Source: Sitta carolinensis (Eukaryota > Chordata > Aves > Passeriformes > Sittidae). From it: a stretch of DNA of 64,000 nucleotides. Positions 1-9,760 of the stretch are shown in pieces. Position numbers and translations under genes: made by a program. The notes under the pieces are model-generated. The model was not told the origin of the DNA and ran no database searches. It saw only the letters and a list, made by a program, of their open reading frames with translations. The stretch spans positions 10,663,501-10,727,500 of the forward strand of contig CM063298.1 of NCBI GenBank assembly GCA_032173965.1. The letters are read 5' to 3'. How positions within the stretch are numbered: position 1 is the stretch's first letter; each line of letters begins with the position of its first letter.

Positions 1-409
1 TGCCTTCTTCAGTTTTAATTCTTCTATTATCATCTTTGCTTTGGGCTTTGGTCTCTTTTTCCCAGGTGGAGAATGCTGAGAGTCACTTGGGCTTTTTTTT
101 GGAAATTATCTATTCAGGCAGTTAAAACACACTACACCTAAATTCCAAACTACAGCAAAAAACCCATTACACATCTATTCAAGCAGTTAAAACACACTAC
201 ATCTAAATTCTAAAACTCCAGCAAAAAAACCCATTATACATACAACATTCATCTTAATTCTTGCAAAAAGCCAGCATTACAACATGCATTTATAACATCC
301 CTCGTGCCCAGCTCTGTGACAAACATACCAACCTCTAACTTTAACTCACTGGAGAGTCTTTGCTGTGCAGCAGCATCACCCAGCTCAGCCTGTTTCCCCT
401 CTTGTGCAG
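1..409 (+). other. Intron (3' part) upstream of the first exon in the window
   Basis: No coding match is seen. It ends with the acceptor CCCCTCTTGTGCAG, and it contains the 65-base tandem duplication listed separately. The rest is AT-rich and not recognised. Confidence 0.6.
110..240. repeat. Two-copy tandem duplication, period 65
   Basis: The phrase CAGTTAAAACACACTACA with its flanks occurs twice, 65 bases apart, with few differences. This is a recent local duplication in an intron. Confidence 0.8.
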
Positions 410-566
410 GTGTTACATCACCCTGACCCAGTCCCTGCACCTGACCATGAGTGGGGCTCCTGCTGGCCCTGCTGGCACTGGCAAGACTGAGACCACCAAG
501 GACTTGGGCCGTGCCCTGGGCATGATGGTGTACGTGTTCAACTGCTCGGAGCAGATGGACTACAAG
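410..566 (+). CDS. DNAH17: DNAH17 exon 1 of window: AAA1 Walker A
   Basis: Begins with the last base of a codon and then reads [19 protein letters not shown], followed by the AAA1 P-loop [10 protein letters not shown] and ending MDYK. AAA1 is the main ATP-hydrolysis site of dynein, and the invariant Lys and Thr are present. The acceptor is GTGCAG. The donor is AAG/gtactg, which lacks the usual G at +5 because an LTR starts there (see findings). The exon ends in phase 0. Confidence 0.95.
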
Positions 567-570
567 GTAC

Positions 571-980
571 TGCAGGCTGGGTTTCAGGCCTGGAGGTTCT
601 GAATTTCTAAAAGCTCCGCTTTTCCTGATGTTTTGGGTTGCTGAAACTGCTTTCCCAAACAAAACAACAAAACATCAGGGTTGTTTCTGTAACGATATTC
701 GTGTTTGGAATTGTTTCTGTGAGAAAGAGTTTCTTTTGATGTCCTGGTTTGACCAGTGTGGGTGAAAGAGTTGTCTTTTGTTCACCAATCTGTGGGAAAA
801 TGTATAAAAAAAGAAGGATCCCTAATAATGAACAGGGTCAGATTCATTTCTCCAAAACTTTAGAGAAATTCCACAAAGAGTTTCGTGATCCCTAATAATG
901 AACAGGGTCAGATTAATTTCTCCAAAACTTTAGAGGAATTCCACAGAGTTTCATGTCGTGTGTTATTCACCACAGTGACA
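571..980 (+). mobile_element. Endogenous retrovirus LTR starting at the exon 1 donor
   Basis: Sequence from TGCAGGCTGG to CACCACAGTGACA matches, along its length, the inverted LTR at 30308-30645, including the 5' start, the CTGATGTTTTGGGTT block and the terminal TTATTCACCACAGTGACA. It is longer because of an internal 70-base duplication. It starts four bases into the intron. The flanks AGGTAC and GGGTGG are only a poor target-duplication match. It also holds a small hairpin, CCTGATGTTTTG against CAAAACATCAGG (about 626-679). Confidence 0.75.
817..955. repeat. 70-base tandem duplication inside the LTR
   Basis: GATCCCTAATAATGAACAGG starts at 817 and again at 887, and homology continues through the CCAAAACTTTAGAG stretch. 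This is the TATA/polyadenylation side of the LTR, so the duplication lengthens its R/U5 region. Confidence 0.85.
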
Positions 981-1116
981 GGGTGGGAGTTACCCTGCTG
1001 GGCTTGCTCTGCCCCATCCCCTCTCCTCACATCCCTGCTGCCACCCTTCCTGCCAAACTGCTTTTTCTCCTCCTTTTGGTCTCTGAGACTTGCACAGGGC
1101 TCTTGAGGAGGAAGAG

Positions 1117-1419
1117 TGTAGTCTGGTTTCAGGCCTGATGTTTTGGTTTTCTGATGTTCTTTCCTAGGGAAGTGTGGTAAACACGAGGGAATGGTTCTGA
1201 AATAATATCTGTGTTGTTCATTCCTTCTGAAAGGAGGGATTTCTTCTTGATGTCCCTCTGGTTTGATCAATGTGACTGAAGAGGTTTGCCTTTCTTTCAC
1301 CAATCACATTGGGCTGTGTAAAATTGTATATAAGGGAGAACCATCCCTAATAAAAGAGTAATTTCTTAGCCTGCTTAAAAATCACAGAGTCTGTGTCGTG
1401 TTATCTGAACACAGCAGCA
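1117..1419 (+). mobile_element. Solo LTR (family A) with 6-bp target duplication
   Basis: A 303-base element runs from TGTAGTCTGG to ACAGCAGCA and is flanked by the perfect direct repeat GAAGAG (1111-1116 and 1420-1425). It has a TATA-like TATATAA at 1327 and an AATAAA at 1349. TG...CA ends and a 6-bp duplication point to a class II (ERVK-type) solo LTR. Relatives occur at 12988, 18911 and 32176. Confidence 0.85.
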
Positions 1420-1650
1420 GAAGAGAGCTGAGCTGTGCTCTCTACCCTGCTCCACCTTTCCCTTCCCTTCTGGAGTTAGGTTCCACAGGAAATCCTTCAC
1501 AAATTCTGGCCTGTTCAGTCGAGAGCAAGGCTGTGCTGATCCATTCCCTCTCTGCAGATCCACAGGCTGCCTGTCCCAGGCTTGGGGAGAGACTCTCCTG
1601 CTTCCTCAGGATCCTCTCCTGGGATACGGCCAGTGCTAGGTCATGGGACT

Positions 1651-2786
1651 GTTCCCTGTGCTCTCCATGGGGCTGTCCCTGTGCTCTCCATGGGCCATGG
1701 TCCCTGTCTCTCCATGGGGCTGTCCCTGTGCTCTCCATGGTCCCTGTGCTCTCCATGGGGCTGTCCCTGTGCTCTCCATGGGCTGTCCCTGTGCTCTCCA
1801 TGGGGCCTGTCCCTGTGCTCTCCATGGGGCTGTCCCTGTGCTCTCCATGGTCCTGTGCTCTCCATGGCTGTCCCTGTGCTCTCCATGGGTCATGTCCCTG
1901 TGCTCTCCATGGTCCCTGTGCTCTCCATGGGCCATGGTCCCTGTGCTCTCCATGGGGCTGTCCCTGTGCTCTCCATGGTCCCTGTGCTCTCCATGGGGCT
2001 GTCCCTGTGCTCTCCATGGGGCTGTCCCTGTGCTCTCCATGGTCCCTGTGCTCTCCATGGGCCATGGTCCCTGTGCTCTCCATGGGCTCATGGTCCCTGT
2101 GCTCTCCATGGCATGGTCCCTGTGCTCTCCATGGTCCCTGTGCTCTCCATGGGGCTGTTCCCTGTGCTCTCCATGGGCCATGGTCCCTGTGCTCTCCATG
2201 GCTCATGGTCCCTGTGCTCTCCAAGGTCCCTGTGCTCTCCATGGTCCCTGTGCTCTCCATGGGCCATGGTCCCTGTGCTCTCCATGGTCCCTGTGCTCTC
2301 CATGGGCTGTCCCTGTGCTCTCCATGGTCCCTGTGCTCTCCAGGGGGCTGGTTCCCTGTGCTCTCCATGGCTCATGGTCCCTGTGCTCTCCATGGCTCAT
2401 GGTCCCTGTGCTCTCCATGGTCCCTGTGCTCTCCATGGTCCCTGTGCTCTCCATGGCTCATGGTCCCTGTGCTCTCCATGGTCCCTGTGCTCTCCATGGT
2501 CCCTGTCTCTCCATGGGCTGGTCCCTGTGCTCTCCATGGCTCATGGTCCCTGTGCTCTCCATGGGCATGTCCCTGTGCTCTCCATGGTCCTGTGCTCTCA
2601 TGGCTCATGGTCCCTGTGCTCTCCATGGGCTGTCCCTGTGCTCTCCATGGTCCTGTGCTCTCCATGGCTCATGGTCCCTGTGCTCTCCATGGTCCCTGTG
2701 CTCTCCATGGGCCATGGTCCCTGTGCTCTCCATGGCTCATGGTCCCTGTGCTCTCCATGGGGCTGTCCCTGTGCTCTCCACATGGC
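1651..2786. repeat. Minisatellite, core TCCCTGTGCTCTCCATGG
   Basis: About 50 imperfect copies of an 18-base core, alone or followed by spacers such as GGCTG, GCCATGG or CTCATGG. Neither strand of the core contains a stop codon, so long open frames appear on both strands. Their products are low-complexity (CALHGP or MESTGT repeats) and are not genes. Confidence 0.95.
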
Positions 2787-3117
2787 ACTGTGTTTGGTGG
2801 TCTCAGATCATATTTTATCCAGCTGAGGTCTCTCGTGGCCCTGGGGCTGTTGGCAGCTCAGCCCAGGTGACCTTTGGATTGAACCAGAGTGCAGAGATGT
2901 CGAGAGAGTGCAATTAGCAAATCAAGTGGCAAACTGTGCAGAGCTATAAATATTATAATTGAGTTGTGCCTGCTGCTCCTGTGCACTTTTCTAAATACCC
3001 ACAATAGACTGTAAATTGCTATAAATAAACACGCAGGGAAATCAAATCCATTTTTTGCTGGAGTTGATTCTTTTGTGATTTCACTCTTGTAATTTTATTT
3101 TATTTTTTTCTTTTCAG
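2787..3117 (+). other. Intron sequence between minisatellite and exon 2
   Basis: AT-rich unique-looking sequence ending in a strong polypyrimidine tract (TTTTATTTTTTTCTTTTCAG). Nothing else is recognised. Confidence 0.5.
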
Positions 3118-3222
3118 TCTTGTGGGAATATTTACAAAGGCCTTTCCCAGACAGGAGCCTGGGGCTGTTTTGATGAATTTAACAGGATCTCAGTCGAGGT
3201 CCTTTCTGTGGTTGCTGTACAG
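3118..3222 (+). CDS. DNAH17: DNAH17 exon 2 of window: AAA1 Walker B
   Basis: Thirty-five codons, SCGNIYKGL to VVAVQ, phase 0 at both ends. They contain the AAA1 Walker B region GCFDEFNR, in which the acidic pair DE positions and activates water for ATP hydrolysis. The donor is CAG/gtaagt, a consensus site. Confidence 0.95.
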
Positions 3223-3261
3223 GTAAGTGAAGAAAAGCTTGTGGATAAGTACAAGCTAGAT

Positions 3262-3325
3262 TTCCTTCCATTCCTTCCATTCCTTCCATTCCTTCCATTC
3301 CTTCCTTTCCTTCCTTTCCTTCCTC
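3262..3325. repeat. CCTTCCATT simple repeat
   Basis: Runs of TTCCTTCCATT and TTCCTTCC 40 bases after the exon 2 donor. Pyrimidine-rich slippage repeat. Confidence 0.9.
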
Positions 3326-4064
3326 CCACAGTGCTACAGCAGAAGTGTTTGAGTCCTGGGGGACTTAAGTGCTGAAAATTTGAGTTACCAAAACATCAAA
3401 GTTCTTCTGGCCCCAAATGTCTGCTGTGAGTTCAAGTTTTGGGATCCCAGTGTTTGAGGTGCTGAATTCTTCCTAGGCCCACTTTGGGGCTCAGCATTGC
3501 AGAAATTAAGGTCTAGAGCTCAGAAGTTTCTACACTTCTTTAAGTGTTTTGGTCAAAGGAATGGTTCTGAACCCCTCCTGACTCTCGTCTCTCATTCTCT
3601 CATCACTGTGCCTCATGTGATGTCCCAGAGAAATCCCAGGCAGGTACAGGTGTTTGTGTGTCGTTCCCCCTCCACTTCCCTTCCATCAGGTTCTAGTTTG
3701 AAGTTGTCATTGAAAAATGTCTTTGAGGATCTTAAAATAAAAGGGGAAGCTGAACAAAAGCAGCCCAGCTCTGAGTCAGCTGCTAATGATTCGCTGGCTC
3801 CTGGCTGGTGGTGTCTGAGCAGCAGGGCTGTCACTCCATCATCGCCTCTCCCTGCTATTAGAGGTAACCATGGCGATGTTAATTGGCTGCCTTAGCCCTG
3901 CAGCTCCTGTCGATGTGGGTCCTTACACAGAGAAACTCCCTTAATTGCTTTGCTTTGAGGTGACAAATGCCTGAGTTTAGGGCAGCGAGCAGAGATTCCT
4001 CCCTCGAGGATGTGTTGTTATCCAGGAGGTGAGCTGGCTGCAGGAGCTGCTCCCTTGGGAAGGT
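3326..4064 (+). other. Intron, non-repeat block containing an X-box-like site
   Basis: No transposon or coding match is seen. The part from about 3680 to 3960 looks like unique sequence and carries the palindromic site at 3864. This could be regulatory, but that is inference. Confidence 0.4.
3864..3877 (+). promoter_or_regulatory. Candidate RFX X-box, weaker
   Basis: GTAACCATGGCGAT matches 11 of 14 positions of the RFX consensus GTTRCCATRGYAAC, including the CCATGGC centre. RFX factors switch on ciliary genes, so the setting is sensible. The position deep in an intron and three mismatches keep confidence low. Confidence 0.3.
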
Positions 4065-4400
4065 GGGGAAGGAGGGTCTGGCTGTAAAGGATTCCAGAAT
4101 GGAAGGGGGGCAGTGAGGAGGGCTGGCTGTGCTGCCTCTTTAGGAAAAAAAGAGTGGTACAGTGCTGGAATGTTCTGCCTGGGGAGGTGGTGCAGTGCCC
4201 ACCCCTGGGTGTGTTTAAACCAGCCTGGCTGTGGCTCTGGGTGCCAGGGGCTGGGTGAGGGGTTGGGTTGGACTCGATGGTCCTGGAGGGCTCTGACAGC
4301 CTGGGATTCTGGGATTCCAACCTGGGGATCCTGGGATTCTGGGATTCCAACCTGGGGATTCTGGGATTCCAACGTGGGGATTCTGGGATTCACTCCAGGG
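4065..4400 (+). mobile_element. CR1 LINE 3' end with expanded tail
   Basis: Typical CR1 3' sequence: GGGGAGGTGGTGCAGTGCCC, TGTGTTTAAACCAGCCTGG, TTGGACTCGATGGTCCTGGA. It is followed by several repeats of GGGATTCTGGGATTCCAACC, an expanded form of the ATTCTGTG tail. 5'-truncated, as most CR1 copies are. Confidence 0.85.
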
Positions 4401-4773
4401 GAATGGGAGGTGTGCAGTGAGGTGGTCTGGCTGTATTGGACTCACTCTCTTTGGAAAGTGGGGGATGAGAAGAGCAAAGGTGCAATCAGGCAAGTAGAAA
4501 AGACCTGCCAAGTGTCCTATGAAGAAAACTCTTACAACTCTTCAGTGTGACTGTGCAGTCTCTTCAGCCCTTTTCTGTTATGTCAGAGTTGGACTGTGAT
4601 GGGAGACACATGGATTAAACCCAAACAGTGTAGGAAGCTTTATGTGGCCAGTAAAACCCCAAACCAGAGCAGTGATAAGCCCCAGTCATCACGGGCTAGG
4701 TGTAGAGAGGGCAGCAGTGCTCTGGGAATTTTCATACCTGAACTCCAGCACTAAGCACTGCCTTGGTTCCTAG

Positions 4774-4931
4774 GTGAAGAGTGTGCAGGATGCAATCCGG
4801 GAGAAGAAGAAATCCTTCAATTTTCTTGGAGAAGACATTAACTTAGTGCCCTCAGTGGGGATTTTCATCACCATGAACCCTGGTTATGCAGGACGAACCG
4901 AGCTACCTGAGAATTTAAAAGCTCTCTTCAG
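4774..4931 (+). CDS. DNAH17: DNAH17 exon 3 of window: AAA1 sensor 1
   Basis: Reads [17 protein letters not shown] through [18 protein letters not shown] to ALF, ending with two bases of an Arg codon. [11 protein letters not shown] is the sensor-1 strand and loop of AAA1, among the most conserved dynein sequences. The acceptor CCTAG and donor CAG/gtgagt are clean. Confidence 0.96.
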
Positions 4932-5254
4932 GTGAGTCCAGGCCAGGTTTTGTGACCTGTGTAATAAAACTGGCAGAAATTGTCTTGTGGAATATCCAGG
5001 CTTCATTTTCTTGGGAGAATCACTCACACTGGAGATTCACAGCTGGTTTCAGCCTCGTGCACCGAGCCTGGATCAGGAATGGACAGGAAGGACAAGGCAG
5101 CCCTGTCCTGTGCCAGGGAAGGGCAGTGTGGGCAGACTGGGAGCCACTCCAGTGGCTCAGTGGAGAGGACCTGGAAGATAAAGCTACAAATCCAGTGCCC
5201 TCGAGCTCTGTAGTCAACACTTGCTCTGCAGCCCTTCCCTGCCTGTCTCCCCAG
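4932..5254 (+). other. Short intron, 323 bases
   Basis: No repeat, RNA or other gene is recognised. It ends with the acceptor TGTCTCCCCAG. Confidence 0.6.
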
Positions 5255-5393
5255 GCCCTGTGCCATGGTTGTGCCAGACTTTGAGCTGATCTGTGAGATC
5301 ATGTTGGTGGCCGAGGGCTTCCTCGAGGCCCGGGCATTGGCCAGGAAGTTCATCACACTCTACCAACTCTGCAAGGAGCTCCTGTCCAAGCAG
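5255..5393 (+). CDS. DNAH17: DNAH17 exon 4 of window: AAA1 C-terminal part
   Basis: Completes the Arg codon, then reads [17 protein letters not shown] to LCKELLSKQ. This is the AAA1 small-domain side carrying the conserved R-P-C-A-M stretch after sensor 1. It ends in phase 0 at CAG/gtgagc, and a minisatellite starts at about intron position +6. Confidence 0.96.
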
Positions 5394-5398
5394 GTGAG

Positions 5399-6860
5399 CC
5401 CTCTGCTGTGCTCTGGATCCCCCAAAATCAGGGATGTGATCTGCTCTAGATCCCTCAAAATCAGGATGTGACAACCTGCTCTAGATCCCCCCAAAATCAG
5501 GGATGTGATCTGCTCTAGATCCCTCAAAATCAGGGATGTGACAACCTGCTCTAAATCCCCCCAAAATCAGGGATGTGATCTGCTCTAGATCCCCCCAGAT
5601 CAGAGATATAATCTGCTCTAGATCCCCCAAATCAGGGATATAATCTGCTCTAGATACCTCAAAATCAGGGATGTGACAACCTGCTCTAGATTCCCCCAAA
5701 TCAGGGATATAATCTGATCTAGATCCCCCCAAATCAGGGGTATAGTCTGATCTAGATCCCCCCAAATCAGGGATATGATCTGCTCTAGATCGCTCAAAAT
5801 CAGAGATGTGACATTCTGCTTTAGATCTCCCAAAATCAGGGATGTGATCTGCTCTAGATCCCCAAAAATCGGAGATATAATCTGCTCTAGATCCCTCAAA
5901 ATCAGGGATGTGACATTCTGCTCTAGATCCCTCAAAATCAGGGATGTGACAACCTGCTCTAAATCCCCCCCAAAATCAGGGATGTGATCTGCTCTAGAGC
6001 CCCCAAAATCAGGGATATATTCTGCTCTAGGATCCCCAGAAATCAGGGATATGATCTGCTCTAGATCCCCAAAATCAGGGATGTGATCTGCTCTAGATCC
6101 CTCAAAATCAGGGATGTGACAACCTGCTCTAAATCCCCCCCAAAATCAGGGATGTGATCTGCTCTAGATCCCCCCAGATCAGAGATATAATCTGCTCTAG
6201 ATCCCCCAAATCAGGGATATAATCTGCTCTAGATCTCCCCAAAATCAGGGATGTGACAACCTGCTCTAGATTCCCCCAAATCAGGGATATAATCTGATCT
6301 AGATCCCCCCAAATCAGGGGTATAGTCTGATCTAGATCCCCCCAAATCAGGGATATGATCTGCTCTAGATCGCTCAAAATCAGAGATGTGACATTCTGCT
6401 TTAGATCTCCCAAAATCAGGGATGTGATCTGCTCTAGATCCCCAAAAATCGGAGATATAATCTGCTCTAGATCCCTCAAAATCAGGGATGTGACATTCTG
6501 CTCTAGATCCCTCAAAATCAGGGATGTGACAACCTGCTCTAAATCCCCCCAAAATCAGGGATGTGATCTGCTCTAGAGCCCCAAAATCAGGGATATATTC
6601 TGCTCTAGGATCCCCAGAAATCAGGGATATGATCTGCTCTAGATCCCCAAAATCAGGGATGTGATCTGCTCTAGATCCCCCCAAATCAGAGATATAATCT
6701 GCTCTAGATCCCTCAAAATCAGAGATGTGACATTCTGCTCTAGATCCCTCCAAAATCAGGGATGTAATCTGCTCTAGATCCCTCAAAATCAGAGATGTGA
6801 CAATCTGCTCTAGATCTCCCCAAAATCAGGGATGTGACATTCTGCTCTAGGTTCCCCAAA
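5399..6860. repeat. 33-base minisatellite with 580-base higher-order copy
   Basis: About 45 diverged units built from CTGCTCTAGATCCC and AAATCAGGGATGTGA. A block of about 580 bases is itself duplicated: variant order around 5542-6060 repeats at about 6120-6640 with nearly the same unit order, including the rare GATCGCTC and CCAAAAATCGGAG variants. Long minus-strand frames through it (RADYIPDLGG-like) are repeat artefacts. Confidence 0.95.
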
Positions 6861-7162
6861 ATCAGAGAAAAAATTGCTTGGGTCTCCAGAATGCAAGTCC
6901 AACTGCTTAGTGCCAGCTCTGAGCCCACGTGATGGCACGACCAGCTGAATTATTTGACTCATGAGTACTCCCTGGTGGGAAGCTCCCCCTCTGAGCTGGT
7001 GACTCAGGCTGGTGGAGGTCTCTCACCACACCGATAATGAATTTGGCTGCATTCCCATTGCCAGCTGCTCTGGCAGCTGGCACTGCTGGTTCTTACCCCT
7101 GCCTGCTGCTGCCTAAGGCACACCCCCAGGCCTGTTTTTACCTCTTTCCTCCCCTCGTGTAG

Positions 7163-7450
7163 GATCACTATGACTGGGGGCTGCGGGCCATCAAGTCCGT
7201 GCTGGTGGTGGCCGGCTCGCTGAAGCGTGCGGACCCCGAGCGGCCCGAGGAGCAGGTCCTGATGCGCTCCCTCCGGGACTTCAACATCCCCAAGATGGTG
7301 ACAGAGGACGTGCCAGTGTTCCTGGGGCTCATTGGGGACCTGTTCCCCACGCTGGATGTGCCTCGGAGGCACGACCTGGCTTTGGAGGCCGTGGTGAAGG
7401 AGGCTGTGCTGGAGCTGCGGCTGCAGCCCGAGGACAACTTTGTGCTCAAA
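7163..7450 (+). CDS. DNAH17: DNAH17 exon 5 of window: AAA1-AAA2 linker
   Basis: Ninety-six codons, [18 protein letters not shown] to PEDNFVLK, phase 0 at both ends. DHYDWGLRA and the later FNIPK and LIGDLFP are hallmark sequences of axonemal heavy chains between AAA1 and AAA2. The exon is GC-rich compared with its introns. Acceptor CGTGTAG, donor AAA/gtaagg. Confidence 0.96.
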
Positions 7451-7534
7451 GTAAGGCCAGGGGATGCTCTGCTCTACCTGCAGCAGCAGCAGCTCAGCTG
7501 GGGTTTCTCAGCCTCTTCAAAGAGGGCTCTGCAT

Positions 7535-7690
7535 GGTCACAGAATTGTGGGATGGGTTGGGTTGGGTTGGAAGGGGCCTTAAAGCTCAGCCTGTTCCTTC
7601 CTCTGCCATAGCAGGCACAGCTTCCGCTATCCCAGGTTGCTCCTAAACCCTGTCCACCTCATCTTGGACACTTCCAGGGGTGGGGAAGCC
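7535..7690 (-). mobile_element. CR1 3' end fragment
   Basis: Reverse-oriented CR1: CACAGAATTGTGGGATGGG, then GGTTGGAAGGGGCCTTAAAG, TATCCCAGGTTGCTCC and a CCTGTCC block. A second short minus-strand piece (GGAAGGGACCTTAAAGG) lies at 7990-8045. Confidence 0.8.
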
Positions 7691-8045
7691 ACAAAATTCC
7701 CCTTGCAGACCAATCTTGATGGAGGACAGTCAGCTATGCTGGGTCTGAGTGCTCCCAAATGCAGCTCTCCCTGGGTTTACAGAGCCTGGCTCTTGCAGAG
7801 TCGTGCAGCCCCTGGAGTGCAGAGTGTCCTTTGGCTGGTGCCTGTCACCTGTGAGCAATACTGGAGGTTTGTCTGCCTGCTCAGGATTTCACCATCAGGG
7901 TTAGAGTGGTCAGACCAAGCTTGGGCTCAAATCCCTTTGTGTGTCTGGGTCACAAATTTCCATGCAGGAGGCCCAGTGTGAGCTAATTTCCCAGAATGGT
8001 TTGGGTAGGAAGGGACCTTAAAGGAATCTCATTCCAAGCTCCCTG

Positions 8046-8523
8046 CCGTGTTATATGCACTTTATATGCAGGTGCCGTACAAAAATAATGGCCTTGTAAA
8101 AATCTGGCTTAGGCCCTGTTACTCTGGCTAAGCTAGCAACTAGCTTGTAAGTTCCCATGTGAAAAAAAAAAAAAAATCATGAAAATGAGGATCAGTTAGC
8201 ACAATAATCTATTCTGGTAAGGGAACCATTTACACTTGCAGAAACAAGGAGTGTGTCCTGTGAGAATCCACAAAGAAAATATGTTAACGCCTGAGTAAAG
8301 AGAGAGTCTTAGCAAGCATTTTCTAACCAATGAATTGAGTAGCAAGAAAGTTAGAAACCAATTAAACACGAGATCTTTCAAAACTATATAAAAATAGGCT
8401 GTAACATTAAATATTAGCTTTTCCACATGAAAAAAATCAGGACTCATTTCTATTTGTATTACAGCAGGCAGGGACTCCTTGCACTCTCCCAGGTTTTGCA
8501 CTTTTGAGCTGCAGCTCTGGGGG
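8046..8523 (+). other. AT-rich intron sequence
   Basis: Low-GC sequence with a poly-A run near 8161. No family is recognised; it may be old retroviral sequence. Confidence 0.35.
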
Positions 8524-8805
8524 TGTCACTGTGATGCACAGAGGGAACACAGCAACGCACACAACAGGGGTTCAGGCAGAGAAGAAGAAAGAACTTTCTA
8601 GTTTATTGTTGACTTTGTATATATAAGTTTCTGGATAGTGATTGGAGATTGGGCAGAGAAGTTACCACTTCTTTATTTCTATTGGTCACTTGAGAAGTCC
8701 ATCTTTTACAAAGGAATGTAAACACGATCTTTGTTTCTCTTGCAATTCATGAGAATGACTCCATTATACTAAGACAGAGGAGAAGGCTGATTTTCAGGGG
8801 TAACC
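8524..8805 (-). mobile_element. LTR (family B) abutting exon 6
   Basis: Inverted copy of the LTR seen in sense orientation at 59328-59620; other inverted copies lie at 19582 and 30714. It starts TGTCACTGTGATGCACAGAG and runs to about 8805, where it is followed by CGGGGG. TGGGGG precedes it, a 5/6 match expected of a 6-bp target duplication. Exon 6 begins only about 16 bases later. Confidence 0.8.
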
Positions 8806-8821
8806 CGGGGGTGTTTCCCAG

Positions 8822-9032
8822 GTGGTGCAGCTGGAGGAGCTGCTGAGTGTCCGGCACTCCGTGTTCGTGGTGGGTGCTGCAGGCACGGGCAAGTCTCAGG
8901 TGCTGAGGTCCCTGCACAAAACCTACCAGAGGATGAGGCGCCGCCCCGTCTGGACAGACCTCAACCCCAAGGCAGTCACCAACGATGAGCTGTTTGGCAT
9001 CATTAACCCAGCCACGAGGGAGTGGAGAGATG
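8822..9032 (+). CDS. DNAH17: DNAH17 exon 6 of window: AAA2 Walker A
   Basis: Reads [18 protein letters not shown], then the AAA2 P-loop GAAGTGKS, then [20 protein letters not shown] to REWRD, with one base of a Gly codon at the end. AAA2 binds but is thought not to turn over nucleotide in dyneins. The acceptor GGGGGTGTTTCCCAG has a poor pyrimidine tract. Donor ATG/gtaaat. Confidence 0.95.
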
Positions 9033-9098
9033 GTAAATGTCTTTTCATGGCTCAGTTTGGGGGTGAGAAGGTGGTTTTTGATGAAGCTCCTGGGTGGT

Positions 9099-9760
9099 TG
9101 TCTCGGTTTGAAAAGACAGGTGTGTGCTGAGCCTCCCTTGGAATGGAGAAAAAATCCCCTCTCTCTGAATTGTTATAATATTGAAATTAAGGGGCTCTCA
9201 GGCAAAAATATGGGGATAGGAATAACAGTTCTTTATTAGGAGAATTAAAATTAAAATGCAGTAATACAAGAACCAACCCCTGGCAGAGTCAGAATCCACA
9301 GGGGTCAGGGTGTTGGGGCAGAGCCATCCCATGGGTGCAGCTCCTGCAGGGGCACAGGGGGCTCTGCTGAACCACAATTCCTGCAGAAAGGGGGAGATTT
9401 CCTTTGGAGGGCCAGTGGGGATGGATGGGCCTGGTGTCCCTCTGGCAATCCAGTGTCAAGGCTGCCCTGGTGTCCCAAATCTCAGATTATATCCAGGTAG
9501 GAATGCTACCTGGGGGTGGTGTCAGTTTATCAGCCCTGGAACGAGACTCAGTGGCCCCTGAGCAGAGGCTATCCCCCTGGATAAGGATGGGTGCTGGCAG
9601 GGATAAAGAACACTGCCCCAGCTGGTTTTTAACAGCTGCCCATGAACAGAGGATTGCTCACCCTCTGGAGTTATGAGGGATGGGTCCTGGAAGAGATAAA
9701 GAACACTGCCCCAGCTGGTTTCAGGCTGGTGATAGAATCCACACTGCAAGCCAGGACAGT
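9099..9760. mobile_element. ERVL-type LTR sequence (copy 1)
   Basis: Starts TGTCTCGGTTTGAAAAGACA, 66 bases after the exon 6 donor. The body GAAATTAAGGGGCTCTCAGG ... GTTCTTTATTAGGAGAATT ... GCTATCCCCCTGGATAAGGA matches 36072-36700 closely. An inner piece (GATAAAGAACACTGCCCCAG) is duplicated at 9600 and 9697. Orientation is not settled: the reversed AATAAA suggests minus. Confidence 0.75.

Noticed and set aside
571..1419. Active endogenous retrovirus with coding genes
   Set aside because: Only LTR-length pieces are seen here and elsewhere; no gag, pol or env reading frame could be recognised in the window.
1398..2917. Long open frames on both strands over the 1.65-2.79 kb array (up to 490 codons)
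   Set aside because: They consist of a stop-free minisatellite unit read in several frames. There is no non-repeat domain and no sensible start context.
1399..6860. Possible CRISPR array because of regular short direct repeats
   Set aside because: Units are contiguous and diverged, without unique spacers, and the sequence is vertebrate.
5214..6928. Minus- and plus-strand frames with RADYIPDLGG or CSRSLKIRD repeats
   Set aside because: Translation of the 33-base minisatellite; the peptides repeat with the DNA period and match nothing recognisable.
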